From the NCBI RefSeq assembly GCF_017745275.1, contig NZ_JAGHZS010000001.1, forward strand, positions 1 to 64,000: a stretch of DNA of 64,000 nucleotides, written 5' to 3'. The position numbers were made by a program, and so were the translations under genes. Position 1 is the first letter of the stretch; each line of letters opens with the position of its first letter. The notes below the pieces were generated by a model. It had not been told where the DNA came from and made no database searches. It saw only the letters and a list, made by a program, of their open reading frames with translations. Shown in pieces: positions 8,164-14,416 of this stretch. This DNA comes from Chitinophaga sp. (lineage in GTDB: Bacteria > Bacteroidota > Bacteroidia > Chitinophagales > Chitinophagaceae).

Positions 8164-8648
8164 TGCCTGGTACCGGCTTTCTCAACCCGCAAGCCAACAT
8201 TCATCACATGGGGTAGCGGGTTTTGCCGCATATTCTGTTCAAAGGTAAACTTGTAAATACCTGGTTTATTGAGAATGGCGCGCTGTTGTATGAAAACCCG
8301 GTGTTCATAAATATCATCCAGACCAGAACCTGCCCATTTACCTGTTACATCGGCGAGGGGCAGCTCTACGCGTTGCTCCTTCACCGTACTATCGCCCGGC
8401 GTTTGCGTGCCTACCACCAGCCAGATATTGCTATAAGGATAGGCGTCTGTATGCCGGATATTGACGTAAATATTGTACAGGTTTGCGGTGTCTTCCGGTG
8501 TTATTTTTACTTCAAAAGACGGTTTATAATCATAGGACCACTCATGCCCCGGAATCTCCAGGTTCTTCTCATAAGTGTCTAATTTAGGCGGCTTGCAGGC
8601 TGCAGCCAATAATAACAACCCTGCTGTGGCCAGAAATAGTTTGTTCAT
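8160..8648 (-). CDS. gldH: Gliding motility lipoprotein GldH
   Basis: 162-residue predicted lipoprotein: the signal peptide ends in LAAAC with lipidation Cys18. The body (YEKNLEIPGHEW, YNIYVNIRHTDAYPYSNIWL, RVFIQQRAILNKPGIYKF) matches the pattern of GldH, a lipoprotein required for gliding in Flavobacterium-type bacteria, where it is linked to the GldKLMN/Spr type IX secretion and motility machinery. It lies 15 bp downstream of yicC and overlaps the histidine kinase start by 4 bp, so the motility lipoprotein and the two-component system are made from one transcript, an arrangement worth noting for how motility might be regulated. Confidence 0.85.
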   Translation of the reverse strand: MNKLFLATAGLLLLAAACKPPKLDTYEKNLEIPGHEWSYDYKPSFEVKITPEDTANLYNIYVNIRHTDAYPYSNIWLVVGTQTPGDSTVKEQRVELPLADVTGKWAGSGLDDIYEHRVFIQQRAILNKPGIYKFTFEQNMRQNPLPHVMNVGLRVEKAGTRQ

Positions 8649-8663
8649 ATGGTATTCGCCTTA

Positions 8664-9539
8664 CTATAAAACGTTTAAAACTTGTTCTTTGGCTTTTTCC
8701 AATTCATCCTTCATCAGCACCACCCATTGTTGTATCCCGGCATCATTGGCTTTGGAGCCGGTGGTATTTATTTCACGACCTATTTCCTGTAAAACAAATC
8801 CCAGTTTCTTGCCTTTGGCTGCATCTGTGTCTTTCAATATTTCCATGAAATAGCGCAGGTGATTTTCCAGGCGGGACAATTCTTCTGAGATATCAAGTTT
8901 TTCCAGATAGAAGATGAGTTCCTGTTCAAGACGGTTGCTGTCTACGTTTTCCTTGCCCACATGCTCTGCCAGCAAGCCTTCCAGGCGTTGACGGATACGG
9001 TCTTTACGCAACGGATCCAGTTCACGTACCTTTTGCATAGACGCGTCAATATTTTCTATGCGCTGTTTCAGATCCGCTTCCAGCATCTGTCCTTCATCAA
9101 TACGATGAGTATCCAGATCTGTTAATGCCTGACGCAATGTGCTTTCCACATCTTTCCACTCTTCGTCTGTCATTTGCTCTGTAGCCGGGCTTACCACTTC
9201 CGGTAACTTCATCAGCACATTAAGCATATCACTCTGTGGTAAATCCAGTTGGTCGGCCAGCGTGGTGATAGACTGGTAATAATATTTTGCGAGATCAGTA
9301 TTAATCACAACCGGTCGGGTAGCGCCATTCTGACGGATATTGATCGTTGCATCCAGGGTACCGCGTTGCAGGGTTTGTTGCATCAGGGTACGGATGTCGA
9401 ATTCATAGGGTTTCAACAAAGGAGAAAACTTCAGATTCACTTCAAACTGCTTACCATTCAGCGATTTGATCTCCACTACGATACTAGTTTCGCCTCTTGT
9501 GCTTTCCGCCCTTCCGAAGCCGGTCATTGATTTCAGCAT
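8664..9539 (-). CDS. yicC: YicC-family endoribonuclease
   Basis: 291 residues, the normal size of YicC/YloC proteins. The N terminus MLKSMTGFGRA and the C-terminal REINTTGSKANDAGIQQWVV are hallmark blocks of the family; a central coiled-coil region (about 150-200) and ISEELSRLENHLRYF are also typical. YicC is known as a stress-related ribonuclease, reported to act on small RNAs in Escherichia coli. Cytoplasmic. First gene of the minus-strand run yicC-gldH-kinase-regulator. A heptad-repeat palindrome lies between its start and the next upstream gene. Confidence 0.92.
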   Translation of the reverse strand: MLKSMTGFGRAESTRGETSIVVEIKSLNGKQFEVNLKFSPLLKPYEFDIRTLMQQTLQRGTLDATINIRQNGATRPVVINTDLAKYYYQSITTLADQLDLPQSDMLNVLMKLPEVVSPATEQMTDEEWKDVESTLRQALTDLDTHRIDEGQMLEADLKQRIENIDASMQKVRELDPLRKDRIRQRLEGLLAEHVGKENVDSNRLEQELIFYLEKLDISEELSRLENHLRYFMEILKDTDAAKGKKLGFVLQEIGREINTTGSKANDAGIQQWVVLMKDELEKAKEQVLNVL

Positions 9540-9570
9540 AATAGAAATTTGTAGGTGACAAACCTAGTTA

Positions 9571-9677
9571 AAAAAGCTGAAAGCGGAAAGCCTAAAGCAA
9601 AAAGCTATTGAAGCGAAGATCAGAGCAGATCTTCGCTTCAATAGCTTTTTGCCCGGAGCTTTATGCTTTCAGCTTTC
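9571..9677. repeat. Heptad-repeat palindrome
   Basis: Long hairpin. Left arm: AAAGC units every 7 bp, then AAAAAGCTATTGAAGCG; apex is a separate perfect palindrome (AAGATC, loop AGAGCA, GATCTT); right arm: CGCTTCAATAGCTTTTT, then GC units spaced 7 bp. Right-arm spacing is 9-7-7-7-7 as in the copies at 1 and 47 kb. The right arm runs into the end of the pseudouridine synthase gene, whose last codons AAG CTG AAA GCA TAA are heptad sequence. Confidence 0.88.
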
Positions 9678-10248
9678 TATAAATCTCTTCCCGGCTCAAC
9701 TGGATGATATCTCCCGACTGCATGCCAGCGATGGTAATGTCTTCCATGCGGTAACGGACAAGCCTCAACGTAGGAAAGCCAACGGCCGCGGTCATACGTC
9801 TTACCTGCCGGTTCTTCCCCTCTGTCAGCACCATCCGGATCCAGGGGGCGGGGATGCTTTTACGAAAGCGGATAGGAGGGTTGCGGGGCGGCAACACGGG
9901 TTCTTCGGTAAAGATGGCTGCTTTACAACGTTTGGTACGATACAGCTTTCCATCCACATTAATCTGCACTCCCGCCTGTAGTTGGTGTATGGCTTCCGGA
10001 GTAACGGCGCCATCTACCTGTACCCAATATTCTCTTTCGTGAGCCCGGCTGGGCAGGAGCAGCCTTTGATTAAGCGCTTTATCATTGGTGAGGATAAGCA
10101 GGCCTTCACTGTCGTAATCCAGTCGTCCTACAGGATACACATCTGACGGCACTTTGAAATAATCTGCCAGGCAAGCCTTATTCCCTTCGGGGGTAAAGCG
10201 TGTCAACACCTCATATGGTTTATATATAATATAATAATTAAGCGCCAC
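9661..10248 (-). CDS. rluE: RluE-type 23S rRNA pseudouridine synthase
   Basis: 195-residue RsuA/RluB/E/F-family enzyme without the N-terminal S4 domain, as in RluE, which makes a pseudouridine in 23S rRNA. Catalytic Asp44 lies in PVGRLDYDSEGLLILTND; the C-terminal KNRQVRRMTAAVGFPTLRLVR block is the second family signature. Start is GTG 10248 giving MALNYYIIYKPYEV, the expected N terminus. The final residues KLKA and the stop codon are encoded by a heptad-repeat tract, so the repeat has become part of the coding sequence. Divergent from the Crp/Fnr gene by 53 bp. RluE is favoured by size and lack of S4; RluB or RluF would carry S4. Confidence 0.85.
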   Translation of the reverse strand: MALNYYIIYKPYEVLTRFTPEGNKACLADYFKVPSDVYPVGRLDYDSEGLLILTNDKALNQRLLLPSRAHEREYWVQVDGAVTPEAIHQLQAGVQINVDGKLYRTKRCKAAIFTEEPVLPPRNPPIRFRKSIPAPWIRMVLTEGKNRQVRRMTAAVGFPTLRLVRYRMEDITIAGMQSGDIIQLSREEIYRKLKA

Positions 10249-10260
10249 GAATACTTTGCT

Positions 10261-10291
10261 TTGGTTAAGGAGCCGTAAATTAGTACTTTTG
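10261..10291 (+). promoter_or_regulatory. Promoter of the Crp/Fnr regulator gene
   Basis: TTG at 10261-10263, a 20-bp spacer and TACTTTTG at 10284-10291 match the Bacteroidota consensus TTG-N19..21-TAnnTTTG exactly. The ATG at 10302 is 10 bases further on, so the mRNA should have a 5' leader of only a few bases. No FNR box precedes it. Confidence 0.8.
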
Positions 10292-10301
10292 CAAATTGAT
10301 T

Positions 10302-11012
10302 ATGGCTACATCGTTCCACAATCCTTCGTGCCAACACTGTAAGGATCGTTTTTCATCAATATTCTGCAAAGCGGAACTATGCAATCTGGAGCAAATTTCA
10401 GAGGCAAAGGTATGCTCTGTCTATAAAAAAGGACAGGTCATCTTCCACGAAGGAGCTTATCCCTTCGGCGTTTATTGTATTAACGATGGCAAAATCAAAC
10501 TCTCCCACAGTGGCGACGATGGACGCGAACAAATTATCCGCCTGGTCAAAGCCGGTGATATCATGGGTTATAAAGCACTGCTGAGTAACGAACGATATAC
10601 CGCCACCGCTACCGCACTGGAAGATTCTTCTATCTGCTTCGTACCTAAAGATCTGTTTCTCAGCGTACTACAGAAAGATGCGTCCCTTTCCTTTGAAATG
10701 ATGCGCATCCTATCCAGTGAATTACGCAAAGCAGAACTGAGAATTACTCACCTGGCCCAGAAACCGGTAAGAGAACGTCTTGCAGAAACCATCCTCTTTA
10801 TCAGGGAAACCTACGGCCTCGAAGCCGATGGCCAAACCCTCAGCGTACGCCTCTCCCGCGAAGAAATCGCCAACCTTGTAGGCACCGCCACCGAATCCGC
10901 TATCCGCCTGCTCTCCGAATTCAGGAAAGATGGCATGATAGAACTCGAAGGCAAAAAAATCCGCCTGCTCAACCTCACTGAAATTATCAGGACCGCCAAC
11001 CTACAGGACTAA
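10302..11012 (+). CDS. Crp/Fnr-family regulator, FNR-like
   Basis: 236-residue transcription factor: N-terminal extension, cyclic-nucleotide-fold sensor domain (about 30-150), dimer helix, and C-terminal helix-turn-helix (about 168-215). Four cysteines cluster at the N terminus (Cys10, Cys13, Cys22, Cys27), and more lie in the sensor domain, so an oxygen-labile iron-sulfur cluster is plausible, as in FNR. The recognition helix reads GTATESAIRLL: Glu and Arg are placed as in FNR's ETISR, with Ile replacing the FNR Ser. Start at ATG 10302; a TTG two codons upstream is less likely. It lies directly before the cbb3 oxidase genes, two of whose promoters carry FNR boxes, so it is very probably their oxygen-responsive activator. 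Confidence 0.85.
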   Translation: MATSFHNPSCQHCKDRFSSIFCKAELCNLEQISEAKVCSVYKKGQVIFHEGAYPFGVYCINDGKIKLSHSGDDGREQIIRLVKAGDIMGYKALLSNERYTATATALEDSSICFVPKDLFLSVLQKDASLSFEMMRILSSELRKAELRITHLAQKPVRERLAETILFIRETYGLEADGQTLSVRLSREEIANLVGTATESAIRLLSEFRKDGMIELEGKKIRLLNLTEIIRTANLQD

Positions 11013-11056
11013 CCACGTCCTTTCCTTTCGCTAACCCCATAATGGGCCAGCTAATG

Positions 11057-11121
11057 TGATAAATATCATATTCTTCCTTGACGCATGTCATTGTACCCCC
11101 TCGCGGCTACCGATACTTTTG
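11057..11121 (+). promoter_or_regulatory. ccoI promoter with twin FNR-type boxes
   Basis: Box 1 is TGAT-AAAT-ATCA at 11057-11068; box 2 is TTGAC-GCAT-GTCAT at 11078-11091; their centres are 22 bp apart, about two helical turns. A promoter follows: TTG 11091-11093, 20-bp spacer, TACTTTTG 11114-11121. With a start site a few bases beyond, box 2 centres near -41.5 (class II position) and box 1 near -63.5. The geometry is the same as at 13707-13771. Confidence 0.8.
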
Positions 11122-11140
11122 TATCAGTAAAACATCTGCC

Positions 11141-11293
11141 ATGTTCTCTTATGCTATCATCAATTTTCACAAACGCCCGCCCGGAAACCTGTGCCGTGTA
11201 ATTGCCAATAAATTCCATTTTCCTACCTGCCGCTCTCACGGACATACGATGATCATCTCCCAACAAAATATTAACTACGTAATTATAAACTAA
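11141..11293 (+). CDS. Possible 50-residue leader ORF ahead of ccoI
   Basis: After the FNR-controlled promoter an ATG at 11141 opens a 50-codon frame ending in TAA whose last A is the first base of the ccoI ATG (TAATG overlap), an arrangement that allows translational coupling. The peptide (MFSYAIINFHKRPPGNLCRV..., then FPTCRSHGHT) has two Cys and three His residues, which could bind copper, but it matches no family I know and has no visible ribosome-binding site. It may equally be a chance open frame in a 165-base leader. Confidence 0.25.
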   Translation: MFSYAIINFHKRPPGNLCRVIANKFHFPTCRSHGHTMIISQQNINYVIIN

Positions 11294-13731
11294 TGGCTAC
11301 CTCTTCGCATACGCAAACGTCTGTCACCTGCTACCATTGCGGGGAAGACTGCACCGATCCCGATATTACACTACAGGAAAAAGTATTCTGCTGCCAGGGC
11401 TGTAAAACGGTGTATGAAATATTACACCAGTACGACCTTTGCGAGTACTACGATCTTAATAACAAACCCGGTGTGAATCAACGTATCACTGTGCGAAGCG
11501 ATAAGTTTGCCTTTTTGGATGATGAAAAAATTGCACAGCAGTTATACTTATACAAAGACGATACACAAGCGCACGTAAATTTCTATATCCCACAAATCCA
11601 CTGCAGCTCCTGCTTGTGGCTGCTGGAAAATTTACACAAACTGGAAGCAGGCGTACAACGTGTAACCGTTAACTTTAGTAAGAAAGAAGTACTGATCATC
11701 TTCTCTCATCCGGCTACTTCACTACGGAAGGTAGCGGAAACACTCACTGCTATTGGATATGAACCCTATATCAGCTTGCAGGACCTGCAACATAAAAAGC
11801 CGGGGCCCAATCGTACACTGGTATATCAGCTGGGGGTAGCCGGATTTTGTTTCGGTAATATCATGCTGCTAAGCTTCCCGGACTATTTTGCCAGCGCCGG
11901 GGGACTGGACGCCACCTTCAACAGTCTTTTCCGTTATATGAACCTGGCACTGGCGCTGCCCGTACTCCTCTACAGTGCACAAGCCTTTTATAAATCCGCC
12001 TGGAGCGGATTAAAACACGGTTTCCTGAACATCGATGTTCCTATTGTACTGGCCATCTTCGTTACTTTTACCCGCAGCCTGGTAGAAGTAATACAGGGAA
12101 ATGCCGGTTACTTTGATTCTATGACAGGCATCGTTTTCTTTATGCTGATAGGGAGGGTTTTACAAGACAAGACCTACCAGGGGCTTTCCTTTGACAGAGA
12201 TTATACCGCCTATTTTCCTATAGCCGTCAGCGTTATTAAAGACGACCAGGAGATACCCACCACCTTACCTGCCATCAAAACCGGCGATACCATCCTGGTT
12301 CATAACAATGAACTGATTCCGGCTGATGGCATCATTGTAAGGGGCAAAGCCCTGATCGATTACAGCTTTGTTACCGGCGAATCTGCCCCCGTCAGTAAAG
12401 CCATCGGCGAAATTATTTATGCCGGCGGGCGACAACTGGAAGGCAATCTTGAAATACTGACCATTAAAGAAGTGGCCCAAAGCTATCTGACCAGCTTGTG
12501 GAACCGCGATGAGCTGAAACAAAAGGCGGTGGAACCCATGTCGTTTGTTCATTTACTAAGCCGGTATTTTACCTGGGTAGTATTATCCATTGCCGCTATC
12601 ACAGCTGGCTACTGGGCTATTCACGAACCAGCGCGTATATGGCCTGCCGTTACCGCGATCCTGATCATTGCCTGTCCATGTGCGTTGTTATTGGCCTCTT
12701 CATTTACCAACGGACATATACTACGCATCCTCAGCCGCCAAAAACTTTACCTGCGTAATGCGCAGGCTATCGAAAACATGGCGGACACCACGCATATCAT
12801 CTTCGATAAAACAGGTACGCTCACCGGCAAAGCTGGTAGCTCGGTCATGTATTATGGTACCCGGCTAACACCTGAACAGGAACAACAAATTGCAGTATTG
12901 GCCACACACTCCACCCATCCACTCAGCCAGGCGATTGTACAATATTGCGGCACCCCAGCCAACAATACAGTAGATGATTTTCAACACTTTACAGGTAAGG
13001 GCGTATGCGGTTGGGTAAATGGATTTTTTATTCGCCTCGGTAACGCCAACTTCACCGGCGCTTATAAAAAAAACGAGCCCGATGGTAGCGTTGTATATGT
13101 ATCCATTAACGAAAAATTTTTGGGGTCATTCACTATCCAAAACACGTATCGTAGCGGATTACGGCAACTGATGCAACAACTGCAAACACAGTATCCGCTG
13201 TCTGTACTTTCCGGAGATAATAATAACACGGCCTCACAGCTACGAAAACTCATGGGCGGCCACGCGATCTTACGCTTTGAACAACAACCTGCCGATAAAC
13301 TTGCCTATGTGATTTCTCTTCAACAACAAGGGAAAAAGGTGATGATGATTGGCGATGGGCTCAATGATGCCGGAGCACTAAAACAAGCTGATATCGGCAT
13401 TTCTTTAACGGAAGACAGTAACAATTTCACACCTGCCAGCGATGGTATTATGGCGGCGGAACAACTGCCCTTACTATTCAATTTCATACAGTTATGTAAA
13501 GCCAACAAGCGAATTATCCTGGTGAGTTTTGCTTTATCTCTCCTATATAATATTACTGGGTTATACTTTGCGGTACAAGGGATTTTATCTCCGTTAGTTG
13601 CCGCTATCCTAATGCCTGCCAGCTCTATCAGCATTATACTGATCACTTATGCCTGCAGCGAATGGCAGGGCAAAAAGCTTAACCACGGCGCGTTACGCCA
13701 AAGGGATGATAAAAATCATATTCCTGATTGA
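11293..13731 (+). CDS. ccoI: Copper-transporting P1B-type ATPase CcoI/FixI
   Basis: 812-residue heavy-metal P-type ATPase for copper delivery to cbb3 oxidase assembly. Cytosolic N terminus has a Cys-rich zinc-finger-like segment typical of CcoI (Cys13, 16, 20, 33, 34, 37) followed by a heavy-metal-associated domain with CSSC at 104-107. The transmembrane metal site is CPC at 461-463; phosphorylated Asp505 lies in DKTGT; the hinge is GDGLND at 687-692. It is first in the cbb3 run and has its own twin-FNR-box promoter. Downstream the second FNR promoter begins inside its 3' end (13707). The neighbourhood of ccoS, ccoNO, ccoG and ccoH makes the role secure. Confidence 0.95.
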   Translation: MATSSHTQTSVTCYHCGEDCTDPDITLQEKVFCCQGCKTVYEILHQYDLCEYYDLNNKPGVNQRITVRSDKFAFLDDEKIAQQLYLYKDDTQAHVNFYIPQIHCSSCLWLLENLHKLEAGVQRVTVNFSKKEVLIIFSHPATSLRKVAETLTAIGYEPYISLQDLQHKKPGPNRTLVYQLGVAGFCFGNIMLLSFPDYFASAGGLDATFNSLFRYMNLALALPVLLYSAQAFYKSAWSGLKHGFLNIDVPIVLAIFVTFTRSLVEVIQGNAGYFDSMTGIVFFMLIGRVLQDKTYQGLSFDRDYTAYFPIAVSVIKDDQEIPTTLPAIKTGDTILVHNNELIPADGIIVRGKALIDYSFVTGESAPVSKAIGEIIYAGGRQLEGNLEILTIKEVAQSYLTSLWNRDELKQKAVEPMSFVHLLSRYFTWVVLSIAAITAGYWAIHEPARIWPAVTAILIIACPCALLLASSFTNGHILRILSRQKLYLRNAQAIENMADTTHIIFDKTGTLTGKAGSSVMYYGTRLTPEQEQQIAVLATHSTHPLSQAIVQYCGTPANNTVDDFQHFTGKGVCGWVNGFFIRLGNANFTGAYKKNEPDGSVVYVSINEKFLGSFTIQNTYRSGLRQLMQQLQTQYPLSVLSGDNNNTASQLRKLMGGHAILRFEQQPADKLAYVISLQQQGKKVMMIGDGLNDAGALKQADIGISLTEDSNNFTPASDGIMAAEQLPLLFNFIQLCKANKRIILVSFALSLLYNITGLYFAVQGILSPLVAAILMPASSISIILITYACSEWQGKKLNHGALRQRDDKNHIPD

Positions 13732-13771
13732 GTAAAGTCATAGTAGTGGCCGGTAGCAGGAATTACCTTTG
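13707..13771 (+). promoter_or_regulatory. Second twin-FNR-box promoter, for cupin-ccoS-ccoNOQP operon
   Basis: Box 1 TGAT-AAAA-ATCA at 13707-13718 lies within the last codons of ccoI; box 2 TTGAG-TAAA-GTCAT at 13728-13741 overlaps its stop codon. Centres are 22 bp apart and the -7 element TACCTTTG is at 13764-13771: every distance equals that of the ccoI promoter. The -33 position reads TAG rather than TTG, fitting dependence on an activator. Confidence 0.78.
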
Positions 13772-13833
13772 CTATCACACGAAACATACATAGTATAATC
13801 TAAGCAAACCTCAATTAAGCTCGCATGAAATGA

Positions 13834-13917
13834 GCGTGTAAACAGTCACTAAAAAAAGACGACTGTTTACACGCAGCGGGTGAGGCATGCCGGGAATGCA
13901 ACATTGTATTACCTCAC
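13834..13917 (+). other. Structured 5' leader of the cupin-ccoS-ccoNOQP transcript
   Basis: Two hairpins can form in the roughly 150-base leader. The first is a perfect 14-bp stem, GCGTGTAAACAGTC (13834-13847) with GACTGTTTACACGC (13861-13874), closing a 13-base A-rich loop. The second pairs GTGAGG (13880-13885) with CCTCAC (13912-13917) and can hold an inner GCAT/ATGC stem. No U-tract follows, so it is not an ordinary terminator. It could stabilise the mRNA or be a protein-binding site. Confidence 0.55.
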
Positions 13918-13929
13918 AACAAATTGTAA

Positions 13930-14220
13930 ATGAAAGGTATGAACGTAATGCAGGTAGCAGGAAATGAAAGAGTGAAGAGTTGTGCTATTCTGAAAACCAA
14001 TCGCTTTGATGCCACGCTGCTCATTATGCAGCAGGGGCACCAGATTCCACCACATACATCGCCGCAAAATGCGATGGTATTAATACTCGAAGGGAAAGTC
14101 GCTTTTATGCTAAATGAAGAAATAACAATTTTAGAAACCGGGGATGTTTTCTCTTTCCAGGCCAACGAAATACACGCTTTGCAGGCACTGGAAACAACCC
14201 GGTTTATTCTCATTAAATAA
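13930..14220 (+). CDS. Small cupin-domain protein
   Basis: 96-residue single-domain cupin. Motif 1 is recognisable as GHQIPPHTSPQNAMVLILEG (two His) and motif 2 as LETGDVFSFQANEIHAL (one His), so a metal site with His ligands is plausible. Cytoplasmic, no signal peptide. It is the first gene after the second FNR-box promoter and lies 7 bp before ccoS, so it is co-transcribed with the cbb3 oxidase. Small cupins are not part of the textbook cco set; here it may be a metal or redox-linked accessory factor or a regulator. Function unknown. Confidence 0.75.
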   Translation: MKGMNVMQVAGNERVKSCAILKTNRFDATLLIMQQGHQIPPHTSPQNAMVLILEGKVAFMLNEEITILETGDVFSFQANEIHALQALETTRFILIK

Positions 14221-14227
14221 CATAACC

Positions 14228-14386
14228 ATGGGCGTTATCATCATTTTATTAGGAGTCAGCTTACTGGTAGCAATGGGGTTTCTGGCCGCTTTTATCTGGT
14301 CTGTAAAAAACGGGCAGTTCGAAGATGATTTCTCGCCGGCACACCGCATCCTGTTTGATGAAAAGAAAGATAACGTAAACGAATAA
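14228..14386 (+). CDS. ccoS: cbb3 oxidase assembly protein CcoS
   Basis: 52-residue protein with one N-terminal transmembrane helix (IIILLGVSLLVAMGFLAAFIW) followed by SVKNGQFEDDFSPAHRILFDE, the standard CcoS pattern. CcoS is needed for cofactor insertion in cbb3 oxidase maturation. I place the start at ATG 14228, 7 bp after the cupin stop; a longer upstream reading frame would overlap the cupin and lacks the right N terminus. Followed by ccoNO 30 bp on. Confidence 0.9.
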   Translation: MGVIIILLGVSLLVAMGFLAAFIWSVKNGQFEDDFSPAHRILFDEKKDNVNE

Positions 14387-14416
14387 ACGCATTTATCAAC
14401 ACCTTTAAATACCACT

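Noticed and set aside
13834-13874. 14-bp stem after ccoI considered as its terminator
   Set aside because: No U-tract follows and it lies downstream of the second FNR promoter, inside the leader of the next transcript.
14144-14227. Upstream extension of ccoS overlapping the cupin gene
   Set aside because: CcoS proteins begin directly with the membrane helix; ATG 14228 gives the standard length.
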